A stretch of DNA of 11,546 nt from contig JANRKN010000018.1 of the NCBI GenBank assembly GCA_033763435.1, positions 1-11,546 of the forward strand, given 5' to 3'. Below the pieces are notes generated by a model, which was not told the DNA's origin, searched no databases, and was given only the letters and a program-made list of their open reading frames with translations. A program made the position numbers and the translations under genes. This DNA comes from JANRKN01 sp033763435 (GTDB lineage Bacteria > Planctomycetota > Phycisphaerae > Phycisphaerales > UBA1924). Each line of letters starts with the position of its first letter. The stretch's first letter is position 1. Below, in pieces: positions 1-5,672 of the stretch.

Positions 1-791
1 TGGTCTGGGGCCACCACATGTTCGCGTCGATGGGCGAGCTTGCCTCGGCCATCTTCTCGTTCCTCACGTTCCTCGTCGCCATCCCGACCGCCGTCAAGGT
101 GTTCAACTGGATCGCCACCCTCTACAAGGGCTCGGTCGCGATGAACACCCCGATGCTCTACGCCCTCATCTTCCTCTTCCTCTTCTCGATCGGCGGTCTC
201 ACGGGCCTGCCCCTGGGCACCCTCTCCACCGACCTGCACCTCCATGACTCCTACTTCGTCGTCGCCCACTTCCACTACGTCATGATGGGCGGCACGATCA
301 TGGCGTTCGTCGGCGGCATCCACCACTGGTGGCCGAAGATGTTCGGCAAGATGTACAACGAGTTCTGGGCCATGGTCGGCGCCCTGACCGTCTTCGTCGG
401 CTTCAACGTCACCTTCTTCGTCCAGTTCATCATGGGCACGCAGGGCATGCCCCGCCGCTACGCCGGCTACGTCGATCACTTCCAGCTCATGCACCAGATC
501 TCGACGCTGGGCTCGTTCATCCTGCTGGTCGGCTTCCTCATCCACCTGGCCGTGTTCCTGCACTCGCTCGTCGCGGGCCGGCCCGCGCCTCAGAACCCCT
601 GGGGCGGCCTGACCCTCGAGTGGGAGGCCGCGTCGCCCCCCATCGAGCACAACTTCCACAAGGAGCCCGTGCTCAAGCACGGCCCGTACGACTACGAGAC
701 GACGATCCCGCCGGGCTGGACGGCGAAGGAGTATCCGATCCCGCCGGAGAATCTGCAGAACGACCCGCACAAGGTCGTGATCAAGCACTGA
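1..791 (+). CDS. coxA: Cytochrome c oxidase subunit I, C-terminal part (5' end outside window)
   Basis: Catalytic subunit of the aa3-type haem-copper terminal oxidase, which reduces O2 to water at the haem a3-CuB site in the inner membrane and pumps protons. The reading frame is open from base 3 and begins at V-W-G-H-H-M-F; the paired histidines (bases 12-17) are the CuB ligands of helix VII. The segment I-P-T-A-V-K-V-F carries the K-channel lysine (bases 96-98), typical of A-type oxidases. The stretch H-D-S-Y-F-V-V-A-H-F-H-Y gives the Mg/Mn-site His-Asp and the haem a3 and haem a histidines (bases 267-269 and 273-275). M-P-R-R-Y-A-G-Y supplies the arginine pair that contacts haem propionates. 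About 262 codons are present; families run to roughly 530-600, so about half the gene, including the D-channel and the third CuB histidine, lies upstream. The tail after the last helix is rich in proline and charged residues. Subunits III and IV follow on the same strand, as expected for a cox operon. Confidence 0.97.
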   Translation, partial: VWGHHMFASMGELASAIFSFLTFLVAIPTAVKVFNWIATLYKGSVAMNTPMLYALIFLFLFSIGGLTGLPLGTLSTDLHLHDSYFVVAHFHYVMMGGTIMAFVGGIHHWWPKMFGKMYNEFWAMVGALTVFVGFNVTFFVQFIMGTQGMPRRYAGYVDHFQLMHQISTLGSFILLVGFLIHLAVFLHSLVAGRPAPQNPWGGLTLEWEAASPPIEHNFHKEPVLKHGPYDYETTIPPGWTAKEYPIPPENLQNDPHKVVIKH

Positions 792-802
792 CCTGAGCTT
801 TC

Positions 803-833
803 CGGTCCGCTCCGCTTGCCGCGGGGCGGACCG
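803..833 (+). other. GC-rich hairpin in the coxA-coxC gap
   Basis: Bases 803-815 pair with 821-833 to give a 13-bp stem (one G-U wobble at T811-G825 in RNA) closed by the 5-nt loop TTGCC. It starts 12 bases after the coxA stop and ends 45 bases before the coxC start. Only a three-T run (835-837) follows, so it is a poor intrinsic terminator. A partial read-through terminator, or an mRNA-stabilising or processing element setting the coxA:coxC ratio, fits better; that role is inference. The apex core GCTTGCCGCGGG recurs in the next intergenic gap. Confidence 0.6.
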
Positions 834-878
834 ATTTCCGGGCCTCCCTGACCGATCCCCTTTCCGCGAGACCGACGC

Positions 879-1577
879 ATGGCGACGATCGATTCGCAAC
901 GCACCGAGCCGCTGCCCTCCGGCGAAGAGAGCAAGCCCCTGTGGGCCCGGTACAAGCACGGCCACCATTACCGCAACGCCGCCGAGGAGTTCGACGGCGT
1001 CAAGCTGGGCTTCTGGCTCTTCCTCGCGACCGAAGTCCTGCTCTTCGCGGGCATCTTCGTCGGGTACTTCATCTTCCGCATGATGCACCCGCAGGCGTGG
1101 GCCAACGGCTCCAGCTACCTCGACTGGCGCCTGGGCGCGGCCAACACCGTCGTGCTCCTGCTCTCGTCGTACACGATGGCCGCGTCGATCCACTACATCC
1201 AGAAGAACGAACGCGCGAAGGCTCACCTCAACCTGCTTCTGACCATCGCCGCTGGCGCGTTCTTCATCATCGTGAAGTTTGCCTTCGAGTACTACCCCAA
1301 GTGGACCGCGGGCAAGGCCCCCGGCATCTTCTTCAACTACCCGTACTCCACCGATCCCTATGAGCCCCTCTGGTGGACGATCTACTACTGCGGCACGGCC
1401 CTCCATGCCCTCCACGTCGTCATCGGCATGATCCTGATCTTCCGCGTCTACCTCAACTCGCGCAAGGGCATGTACGGTCCGACCTACTACACGGGCGTCG
1501 AGATCGCCGGCCTGTACTGGCACCTCGTCGACCTCATCTGGATCTTCCTCTTCCCCCTCCTCTATCTCATCCACTGA
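879..1577 (+). CDS. coxC: Cytochrome c oxidase subunit III
   Basis: Integral membrane subunit III of the aa3-type oxidase. It is not catalytic itself but stabilises the oxidase and its proton uptake during turnover. The 232-aa protein has a hydrophilic N-terminus (residues 1-40) and five predicted membrane helices at about 43-67, 86-106, 117-137, 165-190 and 208-231, the short five-helix form common in bacteria. Family marks are L-A-T-E-V-L-L-F-A-G, where E52 matches the DCCD-reactive glutamate; T-A-L-H-A-L-H-V-V-I-G (H176, H179); and the C-terminal Y-W-H-L-V-D-L-I-W-I-F-L-F-P (W214, H215, D218). The ATG at 879 is the natural start; no strong Shine-Dalgarno precedes it. It lies 87 bases downstream of coxA, separated by a hairpin, and 83 bases upstream of subunit IV. 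It is probably co-transcribed with both. Confidence 0.95.
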   Translation: MATIDSQRTEPLPSGEESKPLWARYKHGHHYRNAAEEFDGVKLGFWLFLATEVLLFAGIFVGYFIFRMMHPQAWANGSSYLDWRLGAANTVVLLLSSYTMAASIHYIQKNERAKAHLNLLLTIAAGAFFIIVKFAFEYYPKWTAGKAPGIFFNYPYSTDPYEPLWWTIYYCGTALHALHVVIGMILIFRVYLNSRKGMYGPTYYTGVEIAGLYWHLVDLIWIFLFPLLYLIH

Positions 1578-1586
1578 ACACGCCAC

Positions 1587-1605
1587 GCCCCGGCTTGCCG
1601 CGGGC
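1587..1605 (+). other. Small hairpin in the coxC-subunit IV gap, related to the coxA-coxC hairpin
   Basis: GCCCCGG (1587-1593) pairs with CCG(C)GGGC (1598-1605) around the loop CTTG, with C1601 bulged. It begins 10 bases after the coxC stop. It contains GCTTGCCGCGGG (1593-1604), identical to bases 814-825 in the preceding gap. No T-tract follows. Function unknown; the position suggests a shared RNA processing or stability element. Confidence 0.4.
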
Positions 1606-1660
1606 TCCATTTCGATCCGCACGCAGACGACTCGCCGGAACGCACCCCCGGAATCCAATC

Positions 1661-2344
1661 ATGAGCGACGCTTCCCACAGCCACCATCACGATCACGGTC
1701 ACGGCGACGGTCACTCGCATGGCCACAAGATCATGCCCCTGCTCACGCTCCGCGCCGTGCTCGCGGTGCTGCTGGTCCTCACGGGCCTGACGGTCTTCGC
1801 GGCCGTCGGCGAGCAGTGGGTGATGAACACCTTTGATGTCACCCTGCCCGGCTGGGTCAACCTCGTCGTCGCGCTCTCCATCGCGACCGTCAAGGGCGTC
1901 CTCGTCCTCGCCTACTTCATGCAGCTCAAGTACGACAACCCCATCAACACCTGCGTCTTCCTCTTCTGCATGCTCGGCTTTTTCCTCTTCCTGGGATTCA
2001 CCGCGATCGACCTGGGCAACCGCGACCTGGTGTACAGCTACAAGAGCGGCGAGATCCAGAAGGGCGGCATGGGCGGGCTGGTCCGGCAGACCTCCGCCGG
2101 CACCGAGACCGTGCAGGGCAACATGACCTCGTACGTCCGCACCAAGATGATCGAGAAGATGGGCGGCGACATGAAGGCCTTCTCCGAGGCCGAGGCCGCC
2201 GCGCACGCCAAGAGCCACGCCAAGCACAAGGAGCACGCTCCCGAGGTCAGCTCGGCGGGCATGTCGAGGCCTCGCTCGGGCCTCTCGGGCGCACTTGAGA
2301 CGGCCGAATCCCCCGCGCCCGCCGACGCGAAGCCCTCGCACTGA
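1661..2344 (+). CDS. Cytochrome c oxidase subunit IV (prokaryotic type) with His-rich N-terminus and long C-terminal tail
   Basis: Small membrane subunit of the bacterial cytochrome oxidase (COX4_pro family), thought to help assembly or stability. The ATG at 1661 gives 227 aa. The frame stays open upstream to 1373, but only through the coxC gene. Residues 1-22 contain nine histidines (H6, H8-10, H12, H14, H18, H20, H22), a likely metal-binding segment. Three membrane helices follow at about 30-50, 64-86 and 97-116. The second ends in the family signature A-T-V-K-G-V-L-V-L-A-Y-F-M-Q-L-K-Y. Homologues usually stop soon after the third helix at about 95-120 aa. Here a hydrophilic tail of about 110 residues continues (117-227), with an Ala/His/Lys-rich stretch (182-193) and a Pro/Ser/Ala-rich end. 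The family call is firm; the roles of the His-rich segment and tail are unknown. It is the last cox gene in the run. Confidence 0.9.
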   Translation: MSDASHSHHHDHGHGDGHSHGHKIMPLLTLRAVLAVLLVLTGLTVFAAVGEQWVMNTFDVTLPGWVNLVVALSIATVKGVLVLAYFMQLKYDNPINTCVFLFCMLGFFLFLGFTAIDLGNRDLVYSYKSGEIQKGGMGGLVRQTSAGTETVQGNMTSYVRTKMIEKMGGDMKAFSEAEAAAHAKSHAKHKEHAPEVSSAGMSRPRSGLSGALETAESPAPADAKPSH

Positions 2345-2387
2345 CCACGCCCGCAGATTCGTCGTCCGGGAAGGCTCGTCGAGGGCA

Positions 2388-2419
2388 AGGGGCCGTGGGG
2401 GCGAGGGGCCGTCGGGGCA
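2388..2419 (+). repeat. 16-bp tandem direct repeat with G-quadruplex potential
   Basis: Two adjacent 16-base copies (2388-2403 and 2404-2419) share AGGGGCCGT-GGGGC, differing at two positions. Together they give four G runs on the coding strand: 2389-2392, 2397-2401, 2405-2408 and 2414-2417, with loops of 4, 3 and 5 bases. This fits the canonical G-quadruplex pattern with four-G tracts. The last run ends 9 bases before the proposed GTG start at 2427, so a folded RNA would cover the ribosome-binding region. The repeat is seen directly; quadruplex folding and any control role are inference. Confidence 0.6.
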
Positions 2420-2426
2420 CAATGAC

Positions 2427-3260
2427 GTGAACGCTCAGCCGTCGGAGAACTCTTCCTCAGCCGTGAAGAACACCGCTGCTTCGCCCGGTCGGGGGTGGCG
2501 CGTCGCGACCGTGCTGGCGTTGGTTTCCGTCGTGGTCTCGGCGACACTGATGGCGCGCAAGGTTGCCGCGTTCAACCGCGAGCACCCGCCCGCGGTGTTC
2601 TACTTCATGCCCGTGAACCTCACGCAGTTCACCTACGCCGACCGCGAGGTGACACTGACCGACGAGGGCAAGCCCGCCGAGCCGGACCCGGGCGCGATGT
2701 GGTTTCTGAACGTGCGCTACGGCGCCGACGAGCTCAAGCTGCGGGTGACGATCCCGGGCGATCCGCGCCTGCCGGGGCTGGTGCCGCACATGGACTGGAT
2801 GCGTGTGCTCCGGTTTGCCGAGGGCAAGGGCATGAGCCTTCAGGCGCTGCGCGACAAGGTCGAGCGCGGCGAGGTCCCCGACCGACTCGTCCTCGTGACG
2901 CGCACGCCCGAGCCGGGCGCCGACCCCGAGACCTTCGGACGCAACAACAAGCGCGCCTGGCTATTCGATTTTTACACGTTCAAGCCCGAGGGCGGGATCG
3001 AGCGCGAGCGTCTGCGCTTCCCGCACACATCGATGCGCAGCAAGCCGAAGCCCTCGGCCATTCCGAGGCTCGAAGAGAACACCTGGCAGTATCAGGCGGC
3101 GATGCTCGTGATGCCGCCCGGCTCGATCACCAGCCAGAAGTTCGAGCGCGATGCCCTGGGCGCGATGGGCTGGACGCTGCCCGCCACGAGCCTGTCGTTC
3201 GTCGCGGTGCTCGTCACGCTGGTCTTCGGCGCCCGGCCCCGTGCCGCCCGGGCCGTCTGA
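2427..3260 (+). CDS. Uncharacterised two-helix membrane protein
   Basis: I do not recognise this 277-aa protein. It has a short polar N-terminus, a membrane helix at about 25-45 with no obvious cleavage site, and a large hydrophilic domain (about 50-245). A second hydrophobic helix (about 250-268) precedes a short basic C-terminus. This suggests a double anchor with the middle domain probably outside the cytoplasm. That domain has aromatic-rich strands (A-V-F-Y-F-M-P-V-N-L; W-L-F-D-F-Y-T-F) but no Cys pair, His cluster or nucleotide-binding motif. The frame is open from 2295, overlapping the subunit IV tail. I chose GTG 2427 because it clears that gene and lies just after the G-rich repeat; GTG 2463 is also possible. 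MlaE follows after 17 bases, so the two are probably co-transcribed. A partner role in envelope lipid transport or an oxidase-linked role are both guesses. Confidence 0.75.
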   Translation: MNAQPSENSSSAVKNTAASPGRGWRVATVLALVSVVVSATLMARKVAAFNREHPPAVFYFMPVNLTQFTYADREVTLTDEGKPAEPDPGAMWFLNVRYGADELKLRVTIPGDPRLPGLVPHMDWMRVLRFAEGKGMSLQALRDKVERGEVPDRLVLVTRTPEPGADPETFGRNNKRAWLFDFYTFKPEGGIERERLRFPHTSMRSKPKPSAIPRLEENTWQYQAAMLVMPPGSITSQKFERDALGAMGWTLPATSLSFVAVLVTLVFGARPRAARAV

Positions 3261-3277
3261 TCGGCTAACCTCCCGCC

Positions 3278-4180
3278 GTGACCCCGGCCGATCCACTCCA
3301 TCCTCCTGCCGCCGCGCACCGCATCGACGCCCTCGCCGCCGGGCCGCTGGGCGTGCTGATCTATCCGATCGCGCAGTTCGGTCGCCTGCTGGGCAAGTCG
3401 GTGATCGGCTTCGGGTACTTCACGCTGTTCTTCTTTGCCACGGTCCGCGGGTTCTTCCACCCGCGCTCGTGGGCCAAGCGCGACCGCATCGGCGTCCAGC
3501 TCTTCTTCGTGGGCACGACATCGATCCCCGTGCTCATGCTCACGGGCCTGTTCATCGGCGCCGTGCTCGCGTTCGAGGGCTATCTCCAGTTCAAAATGAT
3601 CGGCCAGGAGAACCGCCTGGGTGGCGTCATCAACCTCTCGCTGGTCAAGCAGCTCGGCCCCGTGCTCGCCGCGGTCATCCTCGCCGGGCGTGTCGGCTGC
3701 TCGCTGACAGCCGAGCTGGGCTCGATGCGCGTGACCGAGCAGCTCGATGCGATGAAAGCCATGGCCGCGGATCCGATCCGCGTGCTGGTGGTGCCGCGCG
3801 TCCTCGCGTGCCTGTTCATGATCCCGACGCTGACGGTGATCTCGCAGCTGCTCGGGCTGGTGGGGGGGTACCTCGTCACGGTGCAGTACTACGGCGCCGA
3901 CCCCGATCAGTACTGGCGCTACACCGAGTCGTTCGTCGGCTGGTTCGACGTCGTGAACGGCCTCGTCAAGAGCCTGTTCTTCGGCGTCGCGATCGCCACC
4001 GTCGCGTGCTACAAGGGCTTCAACTGCAAGCCGGGTGCCGAGGGTGTCGGCCGGGCCACGACCGATTCCTTCGTGACCTCCTTCATCGCGATCATCGCCC
4101 TGAACCTCATCCTCGTGAAGTTCATGAACGACCTCGAGGTCTGGATCACCGGCGGCGATATCGGCTCGCTCTTTGCCTGA
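3278..4180 (+). CDS. MlaE-family ABC transporter permease (phospholipid/MCE type)
   Basis: Permease of the MlaE family, the inner-membrane component of Mla-type MCE systems that move phospholipids or other hydrophobic molecules between inner and outer membranes. It normally works with an MlaF ATPase and an MlaD (MCE) protein. The 300-aa product is somewhat longer than the usual 255-270, owing to an N-terminal extension. It shows an amphipathic N-terminal region (about 20-60), a helix at 75-100 and the hallmark G-R-V-G-C-S-L-T-A-E-L-G-S-M (137-150). The coupling motif M-R-V-T-E-Q-L-D-A-M-K-A-M (150-162) contacts the ATPase, and A-D-P-I-R-V-L-V-V-P-R follows. Helices lie at about 175-200, 228-245 and 265-282. 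The start is GTG 3278, 17 bases after the upstream membrane protein. No ATPase or MCE gene follows within the window, so the partners must be elsewhere. The exact substrate cannot be told. Confidence 0.92.
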   Translation: MTPADPLHPPAAAHRIDALAAGPLGVLIYPIAQFGRLLGKSVIGFGYFTLFFFATVRGFFHPRSWAKRDRIGVQLFFVGTTSIPVLMLTGLFIGAVLAFEGYLQFKMIGQENRLGGVINLSLVKQLGPVLAAVILAGRVGCSLTAELGSMRVTEQLDAMKAMAADPIRVLVVPRVLACLFMIPTLTVISQLLGLVGGYLVTVQYYGADPDQYWRYTESFVGWFDVVNGLVKSLFFGVAIATVACYKGFNCKPGAEGVGRATTDSFVTSFIAIIALNLILVKFMNDLEVWITGGDIGSLFA

Positions 4181-4202
4181 GCCCCCGGCTTTCGCCCCCG
4201 TC

Positions 4203-4219
4203 GGCGGACCCGTTCCGCC
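4203..4219 (+). other. Short stem-loop downstream of the MlaE gene
   Basis: GGCGGA (4203-4208) pairs perfectly with TCCGCC (4214-4219) around loop CCCGT, 23 bases after the permease stop. A C-rich run follows rather than T's, so an intrinsic terminator is not supported. GGCGGAA recurs at 4254-4260 and 4270-4276 (16-base period) and could pair alternatively with 4214-4219. Confidence 0.3.
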
Positions 4220-4314
4220 TCCCCCAACTCCCGCGCCGAGGCCTGTTTTCCCGGGCGGAACGCGAATTCGGCGGAAATCCAGACCAATGACTCCCCTTTG
4301 ATCCGCGTCTCGGG

Positions 4315-4320
4315 TAGAAT
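4315..4320 (+). promoter_or_regulatory. Possible -10 element upstream of the pilT-like gene
   Basis: TAGAAT matches the sigma-70 -10 consensus TATAAT at five of six bases and stands out in this GC-rich background. It lies 46 bases before the ATG at 4366, inside the longest gap of this part of the window (4181-4365). No convincing -35 is found at 16-18 bases; TTGATC (4298-4303) is only 11 bases away. A start site near 4327 would be consistent. Low-confidence pattern match. Confidence 0.3.
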
Positions 4321-4331
4321 CGGAGGTGGGG

Positions 4332-4341
4332 GTCAATTGAC
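4332..4341. promoter_or_regulatory. 10-bp palindrome, possible operator
   Basis: GTCAATTGAC is a perfect 10-bp palindrome, AT-centred in a GC-rich setting. It lies 11 bases after the putative -10 and 24 bases before the pilT-like start. This is where a repressor site could block transcription start or escape. No known regulator can be assigned. Confidence 0.3.
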
Positions 4342-4354
4342 GGGGTTCCGTCGC

Positions 4355-4359
4355 GGAGG
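4355..4359 (+). promoter_or_regulatory. Ribosome binding site of the pilT-like gene
   Basis: GGAGG lies six bases before ATG 4366, with a second in-frame ATG at 4369. It is one of the few near-consensus Shine-Dalgarno sequences in the window and fixes the start. Confidence 0.75.
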
Positions 4360-4365
4360 CGCGCC

Positions 4366-5496
4366 ATGATGACCGGCCCGTACTCGATCCAGCGTCTGCT
4401 CGGGGCGATGAAGAAGCTCGACGCCTCGGACCTGCACATCAAGGTGGGCCTGCCCCCGACGTACCGGATCGGCGGGCTGCTCAAGCAGGTGCAGGGCGAC
4501 CCGATCAGCGAAGACGAGGCCGACCACCTCCTCGACCCCCTTCTGACCGAAGAGCAGAAAAAGCGCTTCGATGGCTCGGGCAATCTCGACTTCGCGACGC
4601 ACCTTCAGGACGGCGAGCGCTTCCGCGTGAACATGTTCCGCGCGGGCGGGCACACGCACGCCGCGATCCGCCGGGTGAAGGCCGAGATCCCCACGTACGC
4701 GAACCTCCACCTGCCGCCCGTCTATTCCGATCTGGTCGAGCGCACGACCGAGGGGCTCGTGCTGGTCGTGGGCGTGACGGGCTCTGGCAAGAGCTCGACG
4801 CTCGCGGCGATGGTCGAGCACATCAACGCGACCCGCTCAGAGAACATCATCACCGTCGAGGACCCGGTCGAGTACCGCTTCGTACCCAAGAAGTCGATCG
4901 TCAGCCAGCGCGAGATCGGGATCGACGTCGAAAACTATCCGACCGCGCTGCGCTACATCGTGCGCGAGGACCCGGACGTGATCTTCATCGGCGAGCTGCG
5001 CGACCACGACACCGTGCTCGCCGCGATCCAGGCCGCGGAGACCGGGCACCTGGTCTTCGGCTCGCTCCACACCGCCGACACGATGCAGGCCTTCTCGCGC
5101 ATCCTCGAGTTCTTCCCGAGCAAGGAGCACGGCTTCCTGCGCCACGCGCTGGGCTCGTCGCTCCGGGCGATCTGCGCCCAGCGTCTGCTCCCCACGCTCG
5201 ACGGCTTCGAGGCCAAGGTCGTCCCCGCGACCGAGGTGCTGCTGGGCTCGCCGATCGTCCGCGACAAGATCCGCGAGGGCGAGGACACCGACCTGCCCGC
5301 GATCGTCGGCAAGAACGAGGAGGGCATGCACTCGTTCACCTACTCGCTGGCCGAGCTGGTCAAAAAGGAATGGGTCGCCAAGAGCGTCGCGATGGAGTAC
5401 GCGCCCAACCGCGAAGCGCTCGACTCGATGCTCAAGGGCGTCGAGGTCAAGGCCCAGACCCTCGTCTCGCGCATCAAGAGCGTGCGGACGAGCTGA
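4366..5496 (+). CDS. pilT: PilT/PilU-like type IV pilus retraction ATPase
   Basis: Cytoplasmic hexameric secretion-superfamily (GspE/PilT) ATPase that powers disassembly of type IV pili, giving twitching, surface sensing or DNA uptake. The 376-aa protein (family about 345-385) has the N-terminal PAS-like domain opening S-D-L-H-I-K-V-G-L-P-P-T-Y-R (21-34). The core follows: Walker A G-V-T-G-S-G-K-S (136-143), Asp box V-E-D-P-V-E-Y (164-170), Walker B D-P-D-V-I-F-I-G-E-L-R-D (202-213, catalytic E210), and His box A-A-E-T-G-H-L-V-F-G-S-L-H-T (223-236). It lacks the N-terminal domain of PilB-type assembly ATPases. The PilT AIRNLIRE-type motif is not evident. The C-terminal G-M-H-S-F-T-Y-S-L-A-E-L (320-331) resembles the PilU arrangement, so the split between PilT and PilU is uncertain. 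No other pilus gene is in the window. The gene seems to have its own promoter region upstream and a stem-loop downstream. Confidence 0.93.
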   Translation: MMTGPYSIQRLLGAMKKLDASDLHIKVGLPPTYRIGGLLKQVQGDPISEDEADHLLDPLLTEEQKKRFDGSGNLDFATHLQDGERFRVNMFRAGGHTHAAIRRVKAEIPTYANLHLPPVYSDLVERTTEGLVLVVGVTGSGKSSTLAAMVEHINATRSENIITVEDPVEYRFVPKKSIVSQREIGIDVENYPTALRYIVREDPDVIFIGELRDHDTVLAAIQAAETGHLVFGSLHTADTMQAFSRILEFFPSKEHGFLRHALGSSLRAICAQRLLPTLDGFEAKVVPATEVLLGSPIVRDKIREGEDTDLPAIVGKNEEGMHSFTYSLAELVKKEWVAKSVAMEYAPNREALDSMLKGVEVKAQTLVSRIKSVRTS

Positions 5497-5502
5497 GCGT
5501 GC

Positions 5503-5540
5503 TCAGGCGCGGCCGTGTCGTGCGCCGGAGTAGCGCCTGA
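5503..5540 (+). terminator. Stem-loop after the pilT-like gene, terminator-like without a T-tract
   Basis: TCAGGCGC (5503-5510) and GCGCCTGA (5533-5540) form a perfect 8-bp stem, starting 6 bases after the pilT-like stop. The 22-base interior can pair further through GGC (5511-5513) with GCC (5524-5526). The following bases are AAAATCGCTT rather than T's, so intrinsic termination on the plus strand is not well supported; a 3'-end-stabilising hairpin is as likely. The rest of the gap to 5672 holds a weaker GCCTC/GAGGC hairpin (5610-5625) and nothing else I can name. Confidence 0.35.
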
Positions 5541-5660
5541 AAATCGCTTAGGACGTGAATCCCGCGTGCGCCTGGGGCATCAGACGCTGCGTCGCGCCGG
5601 TGCACGCACGCCTCGGTTCTGAGGCCCGTCGGCGCGGGTGCCCGCTCACTGATACACGCA

Positions 5661-5664
5661 GGAG
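5661..5664 (+). promoter_or_regulatory. Ribosome binding site of the YHS/peroxiredoxin gene
   Basis: GGAG lies eight bases before ATG 5673 within CAGGAG. It supports this start over ATG 5697, although 5697 would still leave a hydrophobic leader. Confidence 0.65.
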
Positions 5665-5672
5665 TCCGCCCG

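Noticed and set aside
4203..4219. GGCGGA/TCCGCC hairpin as an intrinsic terminator for the permease gene
   Set aside because: The stem is short and followed by C's rather than a T-run.
4298..4320. TTGATC plus TAGAAT as a full sigma-70 promoter
   Set aside because: The spacer is 11 bases, too short for a normal -35/-10 pair; only the -10 is kept, at low confidence.
3092..4336. 414-codon open frame on the minus strand
   Set aside because: It runs opposite the MlaE permease. The product is rich in Asp/Glu/Arg/His with no family motifs and covers an intergenic gap; a shadow frame.
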